Positions 43,309 through 52,102 of a stretch of 64,000 bases of DNA are shown here, one piece after another. The notes under the pieces were generated by a model. That model did no database searches and was not told the origin of the DNA. It saw nothing but the letters and a program-made list of their open reading frames with translations. Location: NCBI GenBank assembly GCA_964504655.1, contig CAZDFD010000003.1, forward strand, positions 35,548-99,547. The letters are read 5' to 3'. This DNA is from JANXAZ01 sp964504655 (GTDB taxonomy: Bacteria; Pseudomonadota; Alphaproteobacteria; Geminicoccales; Geminicoccaceae). Position numbers and translations under genes: made by a program. Every line of letters begins with the position of its first letter. The stretch's first letter is position 1.

Positions 43309-45054
43309 ATGCGACGTTCCCTCCCGAGCCTGGCCCTCGCCGCGGCCAGCCTCCTCATGGCGTCGAGCGCACTCGCCACCACGATCTACCCGATCGACCG
43401 GGCGACGATCCTCGCCGGCCAACGCTTCGACCTCAAGGTCGAGTTCGACGGGGTGGTGCCCGCCGACGCGGCCAAGCTCACGATCAACGGGGTCGACCAT
43501 GCGGGCGTGCTCGGCCGCGCCGCCCGGCACGTGGAGAAGGAGGAGGGGGTCGAGGCCTCGGCGCTCCTCCTGCGCGACGTGGTCCTGCGCACGCCCGGCC
43601 GCTACGTGGTCGAGGCGTCCGACGGGGCGAGCGTCAAGCGGGTGGTGTGGGAGGTCTACGGCACCAGCCGCGAGCGCAAGGCCAAGAACGTGATCCTGTT
43701 CATCGGCGACGGGATGAGCGTCGGCCACCGCACCGCGGCGCGGATCCTGTCGAAGGGGATCACCGAGGGCAAGTATCACGGCGAACTCGCCATGGACGCG
43801 ATGCCGCGGATGGCGCTGCTCGGCACCTCGGGGGTCGATTCGGTGGTCACCGATTCGGCCAACTCGGCCCATGCCTACACCACCGGCCACAAGTCGAGCG
43901 TCAATGCGCTCGGGGTCTACGCCGACCGGACCAAGGACGCGTTCGACGATCCCCGGGTCGAGACGTTGACCTCGCTCGTCAAGCGGCGGCTCAACATGGC
44001 GGTGGGCGTGGTCAGCGACGCCGAGGTCCAGGACGCGACGCCGGCGGCGATGGTGGCGCACACGCGGCGGCGGGCCAACAAGGCCGAGATCACGCAGATG
44101 TTCCACGAGGCCGGGGTGGACGTGCTCCTGGGCGGCGGCTCGGCCTACTTCCTGCCGCAGTCGACCCCGGGCTCGAAGCGCCGGGACGAGAAGAACTTCA
44201 TCGAGCTGTTCAAGGAGCAGGGCTTCCAGCTCGCGACCACCGCGAGCGAGCTCGGCGGGCTCGTGCGCAATCCCAACACCACCCGGGTGCTCGGGCTGTT
44301 CCATCCGGGCAACATGGACGGCGTGCTCGACCGCAAGTTCCTCAAGCCCGCCTCGACGCAGAAGTTCCCCGACCAGCCCGATCTGGTCGACATGACCCGC
44401 GCCGCGATCGAGGTCCTGTCGCGCCGGGCGGACGGCTTCGTCCTCATGGTCGAGGCCGCCCTGATCGACAAGTACTCGCATCCGCTCGACTGGGAGCGGG
44501 CGGTGTTCGACACGATCATGCTCGACCAGGCGGTCGCCGTCGCCAAGGAGTTCGCGGCGCGTACCGAGGACACGCTCGTGCTCGTGACCGCCGACCACAC
44601 GCACGGCATCAACCTGGTCGGCACGGTCGACGATTCCATCAAGGCCGAGCTGATGCGCGACAAGATCGGCATCTACGACAAGGCCGGCTATCCGGCCTAC
44701 GTCGACGGCGACCGTGACGGCTATCCCGACCGGATCGACGTGAGCAAGCGGCTGGCCATCTTCTTCAACAACTTCCCGGACCATTACGAGACCTTCCGGC
44801 CGAAGCTCGACGGCGGGTTCGTCCCGGCGATCAAGGGCCAGGACGGCGTCTACCGGGCCAACGAGGCCTACAAGGCGGTGCCGGGGGCGGTGTTCCGCGA
44901 GGGCAACCTGCCGCGCGACGCCAGCGACGGCGTGCACACCGCCGACGACGTCGTGCTCACCGCGACCGGACCGGGCTCGGAGGCGGTGATGGGCTACATG
45001 GACAACACCGAGCTGTTCCGGGTCATCGCCAACGCCCTGGCGCTCGGCGAATGA
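43309..45054 (+). CDS. Alkaline phosphatase family protein (secreted)
   Basis: 581 residues. Signal peptide (LALAAASLLMASSALA), a beta-rich domain of about 95 residues, then an alkaline phosphatase core. Metal and nucleophile motifs are present: ILFIGDGMSVGH (Asp134), VVTDSANSAHAYTTGHKS (nucleophile Ser183), EAALIDKYSHPLDW and VTADHTHGINL. It contains a DGDRDGYPDR calcium-binding-like loop. Periplasmic monoester hydrolysis is the expected role, with zinc or magnesium. ATG at 43309 follows AAGGGGAG. The next gene overlaps it by four bases (ATGA). Pho control is possible but not shown by a clear box. Confidence 0.88.
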   Translation: MRRSLPSLALAAASLLMASSALATTIYPIDRATILAGQRFDLKVEFDGVVPADAAKLTINGVDHAGVLGRAARHVEKEEGVEASALLLRDVVLRTPGRYVVEASDGASVKRVVWEVYGTSRERKAKNVILFIGDGMSVGHRTAARILSKGITEGKYHGELAMDAMPRMALLGTSGVDSVVTDSANSAHAYTTGHKSSVNALGVYADRTKDAFDDPRVETLTSLVKRRLNMAVGVVSDAEVQDATPAAMVAHTRRRANKAEITQMFHEAGVDVLLGGGSAYFLPQSTPGSKRRDEKNFIELFKEQGFQLATTASELGGLVRNPNTTRVLGLFHPGNMDGVLDRKFLKPASTQKFPDQPDLVDMTRAAIEVLSRRADGFVLMVEAALIDKYSHPLDWERAVFDTIMLDQAVAVAKEFAARTEDTLVLVTADHTHGINLVGTVDDSIKAELMRDKIGIYDKAGYPAYVDGDRDGYPDRIDVSKRLAIFFNNFPDHYETFRPKLDGGFVPAIKGQDGVYRANEAYKAVPGAVFREGNLPRDASDGVHTADDVVLTATGPGSEAVMGYMDNTELFRVIANALALGE

Positions 45055-45581
45055 GGCGCGCGGGGGGGCGGCCGGTCCGCCCCCTCGGCCCGGCCCGGAC
45101 CGGGCGGCGCGGCCCGATCCGGGCGCTCCTCCTGGCCGCGCCCGTGCTCTGGGCGGCGTCCGTGCTCTGGGCGGCGCTCGCCCTCCGGGCGGCCCCGGCC
45201 CTGGCCGCCGCCGAGCCGCTCCGCTTCGCCGAACTCTATGCGGGTGCGGGCGTGCTCGGCTTCGAGCTGTCCGAGCGGACCCGGGCGCTGGCCGGCCGGA
45301 TGGTGGCGATGCGCGGCTACATGGCGCCGCCGCTCAAGGCCGAGGCGCGGTTCTTCGTGCTCACCCGCACGCCCGTCGATCTCTGCCCGTTCTGCAACTC
45401 GGATGCCGACTGGCCGGTCGACATCGTCGTGGTCTACCCGGCCGACGACGCCGAGTTCGTCTCCAACCAGGTGCCGATCGAGGTCACGGGCATCCTCGAG
45501 GTGGGCGGCCGGACCGACCCGGTCTCGGGCTTCTACAGCCGGCTGCGCCTCGTCGAGGCGCGGTTCCGGGCGATCCGCTGA
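45051..45581 (+). CDS. DUF3299-like periplasmic protein
   Basis: 176 residues. Long basic leader and hydrophobic signal (LLLAAPVLWAASVLWAALAL), then a small domain with MVAMRGYMAPPLKAEARF, the strand FFVLTRTPVDLCPFCNSDA with a CPFC motif, and a C-terminal VPIEVTGILEVGG region. This pattern fits DUF3299, a family encoded beside FtsX-like permeases and LolD-like ATPases; in Vibrio such a set (Zrg) takes part in zinc uptake as I recall. The CXXC could bind metal or be redox-active. ATG overlaps the phosphatase stop; the permease starts 6 bases after its stop. Confidence 0.62.
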   Translation: MRRAGGRPVRPLGPARTGRRGPIRALLLAAPVLWAASVLWAALALRAAPALAAAEPLRFAELYAGAGVLGFELSERTRALAGRMVAMRGYMAPPLKAEARFFVLTRTPVDLCPFCNSDADWPVDIVVVYPADDAEFVSNQVPIEVTGILEVGGRTDPVSGFYSRLRLVEARFRAIR

Positions 45582-45586
45582 GGCCC

Positions 45587-46933
45587 GTGCCCAACCCCCT
45601 GCCGATCGTGCTCGCCGATCTCCGCCGCTCGCGTGCGGCCGCCCTGGCGCTCGTCCTCCTCGTGGCGATCGCCACGGCGCTCGGGGTGGCGGTCTCGGCG
45701 CAGGAGCGGGCACTCCGCCGCGGCAGCACGGCCGCGGCCGAGCCCTTCGATTTGCTGATCGGCGCCCCGGGCGGCGCCACCCAGCTCGTCTCGAGCACGA
45801 TCCTGCTCGAGCCCGCCCCGCTCGATCTCCTGGAGCCCGGCCTCCTCGACCGGGTGAGCCGCGACCCGGACGCCAGGATCGCGGCGCCGCTCGGCTTCGG
45901 CGACCGCTGGCAGGGCCACCCGATCGTCGGCACCACGCCGGCCTTCATCGCCCATCTGGCCGCGGGCGGGCTCGCCGAGGGCCGCTTGCCGGAGCGGCTC
46001 GAGGAGCTGGTCGTGGGCGCCCGGGTGGCGCTGCGGCCGGGCCAGGAGATCACCCCGAGCCACGGCCGGACGGCGCCCCTCGAGGAGGGCGAGCATGCCC
46101 TGCACGAGGGCTTCGCCTACCGCGTGGTCGGCCGCCTGCGGGCGCTCGGCAGCCCCTGGGACCGGGCGCTCGTCGGCACGATCGAGGCGGTCTGGCTGAT
46201 CCACGGCCTGCCGCTCGGCCGGCCGCTCCCCGAGGAGACGCCCGAGGCCCACGCCGAGGACGACCGGGACGGCCACACCGAGCCCGCGCACGCGGCCCAC
46301 GCCGAGGCCGCCCGGGACGGTCAAACCGGGCACGCGCACGCGGCCCGGGCCCCGCCCGCGATCCCGATCGGCCCGCCCTGGGAGCTCGACCATCTGCCCG
46401 GGGTGCCGGCGATCGTGGTCGAGCCGGTCTCGGTCGAGGCCGCCTACCGGCTGCGCCGGCGCTACGACGCCGAGCCCGGCGCCATGGCGCTGTTCCCGGC
46501 CGAGGTCCTGGTCGAGCTGCACCGGCTGCTCGGCGGCGCCCGCGAGGTCCTCACGGCCGTGGCGCTCGCCACCCAGGTCCTCGTGGTCGGCGCGATCCTC
46601 ATGGCGGTGCTCGCCACCCTGGCGCAGCGCCGCCGGCTGATCGGCGTCCTGCGGGCGCTCGGCGCCTCGCGCGGCTTCGTGCTCGCCGCGGTCTGGCTCG
46701 AGGTGGCGATCCTCCTGGCGCTCGGCGCCCTGCTCGGCCTCGCCCTCGGCTGGCTCGGCGCGCTCCTCCTCTCGGCCCTCCTCGAGGCCCGCACCCAGAT
46801 CGCCCTCGAGGTGGTGCCGGCCGTGGCCGAGCTCCGCCTGGTCCTGGTCCTCCTGCTCGCCGGCCTCGCCCTCGCGGCCCTGCCGGCCTGGCTCGCCTGG
46901 CGGGCCCCGGTCGCGGCGGCGCTGCGCGGATGA
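45587..46933 (+). CDS. FtsX/MacB-like ABC transporter permease with a His-rich loop
   Basis: 448 residues with the four-helix FtsX architecture: one helix near residues 18-38, a large extracytoplasmic domain (about 40-325), and three helices at 335-360, 375-400 and 410-435 (LMAVLATLAQRRRLIGVLRALGAS is the conserved coupling region). In the periplasmic part residues 217-256 form an Asp/Glu/His-rich insert with six histidines (222, 230, 235, 238, 249, 251), a likely metal-binding loop. GTG at 45587, 6 bases past the DUF3299 gene. Its ATPase is probably the divergent gene at 42489. Confidence 0.85.
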   Translation: MPNPLPIVLADLRRSRAAALALVLLVAIATALGVAVSAQERALRRGSTAAAEPFDLLIGAPGGATQLVSSTILLEPAPLDLLEPGLLDRVSRDPDARIAAPLGFGDRWQGHPIVGTTPAFIAHLAAGGLAEGRLPERLEELVVGARVALRPGQEITPSHGRTAPLEEGEHALHEGFAYRVVGRLRALGSPWDRALVGTIEAVWLIHGLPLGRPLPEETPEAHAEDDRDGHTEPAHAAHAEAARDGQTGHAHAARAPPAIPIGPPWELDHLPGVPAIVVEPVSVEAAYRLRRRYDAEPGAMALFPAEVLVELHRLLGGAREVLTAVALATQVLVVGAILMAVLATLAQRRRLIGVLRALGASRGFVLAAVWLEVAILLALGALLGLALGWLGALLLSALLEARTQIALEVVPAVAELRLVLVLLLAGLALAALPAWLAWRAPVAAALRG

Positions 46934-46945
46934 CGTAACGTCATC
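46929..46945. other. Perfect inverted repeat across the permease stop codon
   Basis: GATGACG (46929-46935) and CGTCATC (46939-46945) pair around TAA. The left arm contains the permease TGA and the right arm holds the first PhoB half-site, so the element may be coincidental to the Pho box or mark a short transcript end. Confidence 0.35.
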
Positions 46946-46970
46946 GACTTGTCACGGCGCTGTCGATCTG
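46938..46970 (+). promoter_or_regulatory. Pho box (PhoB binding site) upstream of phoX
   Basis: Three direct repeats with an exact 11-base period: ACGTCAT (46938), TTGTCAC (46949) and CTGTCGA (46960), each followed by a four-base spacer, matching the CTGTCAT-N4 PhoB unit at 5, 5 and 5 of 7 bases. It lies about 75 bases before the phoX ATG, the usual place for activation. Confidence 0.75.
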
Positions 46971-47045
46971 GAATGCTTCGAGGGTCGGGAACCGGCACCG
47001 CGGCCCCCCGCGGAACACCGAGCAGGAAACCCGAGGAGCACAGGG

Positions 47046-49016
47046 ATGGACGGAGAGCGTCTCACGCGCGCGCAGGCCTTCGACGCGTCCGAGGATCTCG
47101 GCCGCAACCCGACCGACAACCCGACGATCGGCGACGTGATCGCCGCCCGCTTCAACCGCCGCGATCTGATGCGCGGCATTCTGGGCACGACCGCGATCGC
47201 CGCCACGCTCGGGCCGATGGCGCTCGCCGCGGCGCGCCGGGCCGAGGCGGCCGGCACCGGCAGCTTCGTGTTCGAGGAGGTGCCGACCAACACCGGCCCC
47301 GACATGCTGGTCGCCAAGGGCCACAAGGCCGAGCTGTTGATCCGCTGGGGCGATCCGGTGGTCAAGGGCGCCCCGGCCTTCGACCCGATGGCCCAGAGCG
47401 CCGCCAAGCAGGCGGTCCAGTTCGGCTACAACAACGACTATCTGGGCTATTTCCCGATCCAGGGCAGCTCCGAGCACGGCCTCTTGTGCGTCAATCACGA
47501 GTACACCAACGAGGAGCTGATGTTCCCCGGCCTCGGCGGCCGCCAGGACCTCAAGGAGGTCGGCTTCGCCAAGATCACCGAGGAGCACGCCCGCATCGAG
47601 ATGATGGCGCACGGCGGCACCGTCCTCGAGGTCAAGAAGGAGGGTGGCCGCTGGCGGGTGGTCGCGGACAGCCCCCTGAACCGGCGGATCACCGCCGCCA
47701 CGCCGATGCTGATCACCGGCCCGGCAGCCGGCCACGACCGGATGAAGACCTCGGCCGACCCGAGCGGCACCCAGGTGCTCGGCATGCTCAACAACTGCGC
47801 CGGCGGCCGGACCCCGTGGGGCACCTGGCTCACCTGCGAGGAGAACTTCCACGGCTATTTCTGGGGCAAGGTCGAGGACGGCCACCCCGAGGCCAAGGCG
47901 TTCAAGCGCTACGGCGTCCCCGGCCGCTGGTACAACTGGGGCGTCTACGAGAGCCGCTTCGACGTCTCCAAGGACCCGAACGAGGCCAACCGCTTCGGCT
48001 GGGTGATCGAGATCGACCCGTTCGATCCGCAGAGCACGCCCAAGAAGCGCACCGCGATGGGCCGCTTCAAGCACGAGGGCGCGGCCGGCCTGATCAACAA
48101 GGACGGGCGCTACGTCATCTACCAGGGTGACGACGAGCGCTTCGACTATGTCTACCGCTTCGTGACCGAGGCCAAGGTCGATCTGGCCAACCCCAAGGCC
48201 AACGCCGACATCCTCGATCGCGGCACCCTCTCGGTCGCCCGCTACGACGCCGACGGCACGGTCACCTGGCTGCCGCTGGTGTTCGGTCAGGGCCCGCTGA
48301 CCGAGGCCAACGGCTTCAAGAGCCAGGCCGACGTGGTGATCGAGGCACGCCGCGCCGCCGATCTCCTGGGCGCCACCAAGATGGACCGGCCCGAGGACAC
48401 CGAGGCCAATCCCAAGACCAACAAGGTCTACGTGCTCCTCACCAACAACAGCAACCGCAAGAAGGAGCAGGTCGACGCCGCCAACCCGCGCGCCGGCAAC
48501 GCCTTCGGCCACATCATCGAGATGACCCCGCCGGACGGCGACCACGCCGCCGACCGGTTCACCTGGAACATGCTGGTCAAGTGCGGCGACCATCGGATCG
48601 CCGAGGTCGGCGCCACCTTCCATCCGGCGACCAGCGAGCACGGCTGGTTCGGCATGCCCGACAACTGCGCGATCGACAGCGCCGGCCGGCTGTGGATCGC
48701 CACCGACGGCAACAGCCCGAAGGCCACCGGCCGCAACGACGGGCTCTGGTCGATGGAGACCGAGGGCGAGCTCCGGGGCCTCGCCCGGCACTTCTTCTCC
48801 TGCCCGGTCGGCGCCGAGCTGTGCGGCCCGGAGTTCACCCCGGACGGCCGCACGCTGTTCGTGGCCGTGCAGCATCCGGGCGAGGAGGATGCGCAGGGCA
48901 ATTCGGGCACCTTCGAGAACCCGGCCACCCGCTGGCCGGACTTCAAGGAGGGCATGCCCACCCGGCCCTCGATCGTGGTGATCACCAAGGAGGACGGCGG
49001 GCCGATCGCGAGCTGA
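47046..49016 (+). CDS. phoX: PhoX family alkaline phosphatase (DUF839)
   Basis: 656-residue calcium/iron phosphatase exported folded by Tat: FNRRDLMRGILGTTAIAA gives the twin arginines (38-39). PhoX segments include CVNHEYTNEELMFPG, NNCAGGRTPWGTWLTCEENFHGYF (shown as the separate clusters NCAGG and TCEENFHGYF with the two conserved cysteines), FKHEGAAG, YQGDDERFDYVYRFV and MPDNCAIDSAGRLWIATDG. Acts on phosphomonoesters in the periplasm during phosphate limitation. GGAG precedes the ATG, a triple Pho box lies upstream, and a terminator follows. Confidence 0.92.
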   Translation: MDGERLTRAQAFDASEDLGRNPTDNPTIGDVIAARFNRRDLMRGILGTTAIAATLGPMALAAARRAEAAGTGSFVFEEVPTNTGPDMLVAKGHKAELLIRWGDPVVKGAPAFDPMAQSAAKQAVQFGYNNDYLGYFPIQGSSEHGLLCVNHEYTNEELMFPGLGGRQDLKEVGFAKITEEHARIEMMAHGGTVLEVKKEGGRWRVVADSPLNRRITAATPMLITGPAAGHDRMKTSADPSGTQVLGMLNNCAGGRTPWGTWLTCEENFHGYFWGKVEDGHPEAKAFKRYGVPGRWYNWGVYESRFDVSKDPNEANRFGWVIEIDPFDPQSTPKKRTAMGRFKHEGAAGLINKDGRYVIYQGDDERFDYVYRFVTEAKVDLANPKANADILDRGTLSVARYDADGTVTWLPLVFGQGPLTEANGFKSQADVVIEARRAADLLGATKMDRPEDTEANPKTNKVYVLLTNNSNRKKEQVDAANPRAGNAFGHIIEMTPPDGDHAADRFTWNMLVKCGDHRIAEVGATFHPATSEHGWFGMPDNCAIDSAGRLWIATDGNSPKATGRNDGLWSMETEGELRGLARHFFSCPVGAELCGPEFTPDGRTLFVAVQHPGEEDAQGNSGTFENPATRWPDFKEGMPTRPSIVVITKEDGGPIAS

Positions 49017-49039
49017 CGCGGCGGCTCCTCGTGCGACCA

Positions 49040-49069
49040 GGGGCGGCCCTCGGGCCGCCCCTTCCGTTT
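49040..49069 (+). terminator. Intrinsic terminator after phoX
   Basis: Arms GGGGCGGCC (49040-49048) and GGCCGCCCC (49053-49061) with a CTCG loop, then TTCCGTTT. It lies 24 bases past the phoX stop and just short of the convergent mrpG stop. Confidence 0.8.
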
Positions 49070-49434
49070 CAGGGGGCCGGGCCCGGCTCGCCCACCCGCC
49101 CGGCTTCGCCGCGGCGGTCGCGCGCCAGCTCGTCGACCACCATCCGCGGGTCGAGCGGCGTGCCGGAGCGGTAGGCGGCGCGGCCGATCAGGTGCGAAGC
49201 CACCGGTGCCGTGATCGCCACGAACAGGATGGCGAGCCCGGCCCGGCTCACCACGCTCGCCTCGCCCGAGGCGAGCGCCACCGCCGCCAGCACGAGGCCG
49301 CAGCCGAGCGTGCCGGCCTTGCTCGAGGCGTGCATGCGGATGAGCACGTCCGGCAGCCGCCAGAGGCCGAGCCCGGCGATCGCGCAGAAGGCGCCGCCGG
49401 CCACCACGAGGATCGCCACCAGCGCCTCGGTCAC
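49069..49434 (-). CDS. mrpG: Na+/H+ antiporter subunit G (MrpG/MnhG)
   Basis: 121-residue membrane protein with three helices and the MrpG pattern GLWRLPDVLIRMHASSKAGTLG near residue 25-45 (seen as LPDVLIRMHASSKAG) and ITAPVASHLIGRAAY. Last of the seven Mrp subunits. GTG at 49434 overlaps the mrpF stop (GTGA). Confidence 0.92.
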   Translation of the reverse strand: MTEALVAILVVAGGAFCAIAGLGLWRLPDVLIRMHASSKAGTLGCGLVLAAVALASGEASVVSRAGLAILFVAITAPVASHLIGRAAYRSGTPLDPRMVVDELARDRRGEAGRVGEPGPAP

Positions 49435-49757
49435 GGGCCCGCCTCCGCGCCCGGGTCCTCGTCGCCGGCGCGCCCGGCCGCCCGCCGCTCGACGTAGCGG
49501 GCGAAGGCCACGGTGGCGAGGAAGCCCACGAGCGCCAGGACGAGCGCCAGGTCGAGGATCTCGGGCTCGTCGAGCAAGAGTGCCAGGAGCCCGGCCACCG
49601 CCACGAGCAGCACCGTCACATAGTCGACCGCGACGATCCGGTCGGCGGCCGAGGGGCCGGCCAAGAGGCGCAGCCCGGCCAGGACCAGCCCGAGCAGCAC
49701 CAGCGCCAGCGCCAGGTGCACGGCCGCGGCGACGAGCGGCACGCCCAGGGCGCTCAT
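49431..49757 (-). CDS. mrpF: Na+/H+ antiporter subunit F (MrpF/MnhF)
   Basis: 108 residues, three helices, with the RLLAGPSAADRIVAVDYVTVL signature of MrpF (seen here as GPSAADRIVAVD) followed by FLATVAFARYVERR. ATG at 49757 overlaps the mrpE stop. A longer frame upstream lies over mrpE and is a shadow. Confidence 0.9.
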   Translation of the reverse strand: MSALGVPLVAAAVHLALALVLLGLVLAGLRLLAGPSAADRIVAVDYVTVLLVAVAGLLALLLDEPEILDLALVLALVGFLATVAFARYVERRAAGRAGDEDPGAEAGP

Positions 49758-50227
49758 CGGGTCACCTCGAGCACCCGCCGCTCGAGCTTGCCCTTGATCT
49801 CCGCCCGGAGCGCCTCCGGGTCGTCGAGGAACATGACGTGCACGTAGAGCGTGCGGCGGTCGTCGCCGAGCTCGAGCGCGAGCGTGCCCGGGGTGAGCGT
49901 CACGAGGGTGGCGAGGAGCGCGATCTCGAGGTCGGAGGCCGGCTCGAGCGGCACGGCCACCACGCCCGGCCGGCTGCGGTGGGTCGGCGTCAGCACGTCC
50001 CAGCTCACCCGGATCGTCGAGAGCACGAGCTCGACCAGGAAGAACAAAGCGAGGTCGAGGGCGCGCACCAGCCGCACGAAGTAGCGGGTCGGCCCGAACA
50101 GGGGCGCGCAGGCGGCGAGCACGAGGAAGCCCACGGCGAAGCCCGCCACGTAGCCGGGTGCCGTGAAGCCGCCGGTCAGGGCACACCAGCCGAGGGCGAG
50201 CACGAGGTTGAGGGCGAAGAGCGGCAC
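49754..50227 (-). CDS. mrpE: Na+/H+ antiporter subunit E (MrpE/MnhE)
   Basis: 157 residues. Two N-terminal helices, a third at about 55-75, then a soluble C-terminal domain with LVTLTPGTLALELGDDRRTLYVHVM, shown here by its core TLTPGTLALEL, the MrpE hallmark. GTG at 50227, four bases after the mrpD stop. Confidence 0.92.
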   Translation of the reverse strand: MPLFALNLVLALGWCALTGGFTAPGYVAGFAVGFLVLAACAPLFGPTRYFVRLVRALDLALFFLVELVLSTIRVSWDVLTPTHRSRPGVVAVPLEPASDLEIALLATLVTLTPGTLALELGDDRRTLYVHVMFLDDPEALRAEIKGKLERRVLEVTR

Positions 50228-50231
50228 GGGC

Positions 50232-51734
50232 TCAGCCTCCGCCGCCGGCCGGGCCGAGCACGGCCAGGACGTAGGCCGCGGGATCGAGGAGCTGGGCCGC
50301 GGCGGCGAGTGCGAAGGCCAGGAGCGGGGCCGGGAAGAGGCCGATCGCCACGGTCAGGAGGGCGAGCCCGGCCACCGGGCCCAGGAGCAGCGCCCGCTCG
50401 CCCGGCGCGAGCTCGACCCGCGGCAGCCCCGCCGGGTGCTCCTTCCAGAACGCCTCGCCCCAGATCTTGCTCATCGAGTAGACGGTGAGGAGGCCGGTCA
50501 CGAGCGCCACGCCGGCGAGCGTCCAGGCCCCGACATCCAGAGACGCCTTGATCAGGAGGAGCTTGGCCCAGAAGCCCGAGAGCGGCGGGAACCCGGCGAG
50601 CGAGAAGGCCGGGACGAGGAACAGGAGAGCGAGCCCCGGGCGGGCCCGCCAGAGCCCGCCGATCGCCCGGAGCTCGCTGCCGCCGGCGAGCCTCTGGACG
50701 GCACCGCCGACCAGGAACAGGTTCGCTTTCACGAGGATGTGGTGGAGGATGTAGAAGACCGCGCCGGCGAGTGCGAGCGGCGTGGCGAGCGCCAGACCCA
50801 GCACCATGTAGCCGATCTGGCTCACGATGTGGAAGGAGAGGATGCGGCGGATCTCGCCCTGGGCCGCGGCGCCGAGCACGCCCGTGAGCATGGTGAGGCC
50901 GGCGACCGGCAGGAGCACCTCGTGCGCCGGGCCGCTGCCGGGCGGGAAGACGAGGGTGAAGATGCGGATCATGGCGTAGACGCCGACCTTGGTGAGAAGG
51001 CCCGCGAACAGCGCCGAGACCGTCACCGGCGGGGTGTGGTAGGAGGCCGGCAGCCAGAAGAACAGCGGGAACACCGCGGATTTGATGCCGAAGCCGACGA
51101 GCAGGAGGAGCGCCACCGCGGCGATCCGGCCGTCGTCCTCGAGGCCGGCCAAGGTGCGGTGCAGGTCGGCCATGTTGAGCGTGCCGGTCAGGCCGTAGAG
51201 CAGGCCCACGGCGGTCAGGAACAGCACGGTCGAGACCAGGTTCAAGGCCACGTACTTGATCGCCCCGTCGAGCTGCGCCCGCTCGTTGCCGAGCACCATG
51301 AGCGCGAAGGAGGCGATCAGCATCACCTCGAACCAGACGTAGAGGTTGAACAGGTCGCCGGTGACGAAGGCGCCGCAGACCCCGGCGATCAGCACCTGGA
51401 GGAAGCCGTGGAAGCCGAGGCGCTCGCGCTCGGGGTCGATCTCGGCGCGGGCGTAGACGACCACGGCCACGGCCACGACCGCGGTCACGAGCACCATGGC
51501 GGCGGAGAGCCGGTCGGCCACCAGGGTGATGCCGAAGGGCGCCGGCCAGCCGCCCGCCTGGCCGGCCACGACGCCGGCCTCGAGCACGGTCGCGAGCAGC
51601 ACGAGGGCCACGGCCAGGAGGAGGAGCGAGGCGGCGAGGCCGAGGCCGGCGCGGGCGGCCGGGCTCGGAGCCAGGAAGCAGCCGGCCGCGGCCAGGAGCG
51701 GGAGGAGGAACGGTGCGGCCAAAAGCCAGCTCAA
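50232..51734 (-). CDS. mrpD: Na+/H+ antiporter subunit D (MrpD/MnhD)
   Basis: 500-residue proton-translocating subunit related to NuoM/N, with 14 helices. Key sites: YVWFEVMLIASF (helix 5 Glu), GFGIKSAVFPLFFWLPASY (helix 7-8 Lys), a LLTKVGVYAMIR segment and ILHHILVKANLFLVGG. TTG at 51734 overlaps the mrpC stop (TTGA). Frames extending beyond it cover mrpC. Confidence 0.93.
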   Translation of the reverse strand: MSWLLAAPFLLPLLAAAGCFLAPSPAARAGLGLAASLLLLAVALVLLATVLEAGVVAGQAGGWPAPFGITLVADRLSAAMVLVTAVVAVAVVVYARAEIDPERERLGFHGFLQVLIAGVCGAFVTGDLFNLYVWFEVMLIASFALMVLGNERAQLDGAIKYVALNLVSTVLFLTAVGLLYGLTGTLNMADLHRTLAGLEDDGRIAAVALLLLVGFGIKSAVFPLFFWLPASYHTPPVTVSALFAGLLTKVGVYAMIRIFTLVFPPGSGPAHEVLLPVAGLTMLTGVLGAAAQGEIRRILSFHIVSQIGYMVLGLALATPLALAGAVFYILHHILVKANLFLVGGAVQRLAGGSELRAIGGLWRARPGLALLFLVPAFSLAGFPPLSGFWAKLLLIKASLDVGAWTLAGVALVTGLLTVYSMSKIWGEAFWKEHPAGLPRVELAPGERALLLGPVAGLALLTVAIGLFPAPLLAFALAAAAQLLDPAAYVLAVLGPAGGGG

Positions 51735-52099
51735 CCCGGCTCCTCCTCGGGCGGCGGCTCGGACAGCCGCAGCCGGTCCATGTCGACCTCGGCGGTGGCG
51801 GCGAAGGCCCGGGCCACCAGGACGAGGGCGAAGGTCACGAGCCCGAAGCCGATCACGATCGCGGTCAGGACGAGTGCCTGCGGCAGGGCGTTGGCGACCG
51901 GCCCGGGCGGTGCCGCGAGGCCCTCGGGCACGAGCGCCGCGGCGCCGGGCGTGAGCCCGCCCGCGGCGAGGATCACGAGGTTCGCGGCGTTGCCCACGAG
52001 GACGAGGCCCATCAGGAACTTGACGAGGTTGCGCGAGAGCATGAGGTAGACGCTGGCGCCGGCCAGGAGCCCCGCGAGCAGCGCCAGGACCGGCTCCAC
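51731..52099 (-). CDS. mrpC: Na+/H+ antiporter subunit C (MrpC/MnhC)
   Basis: 122 residues, NuoK-like, three helices with GLVLVGNAANLVILAAGG and PQALVLTAIVIGFG as hallmarks. C-terminal acidic tail. GTG at 52099, three bases after the mrpB stop. Confidence 0.92.
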   Translation of the reverse strand: MEPVLALLAGLLAGASVYLMLSRNLVKFLMGLVLVGNAANLVILAAGGLTPGAAALVPEGLAAPPGPVANALPQALVLTAIVIGFGLVTFALVLVARAFAATAEVDMDRLRLSEPPPEEEPG

Positions 52100-52102
52100 G
52101 GC

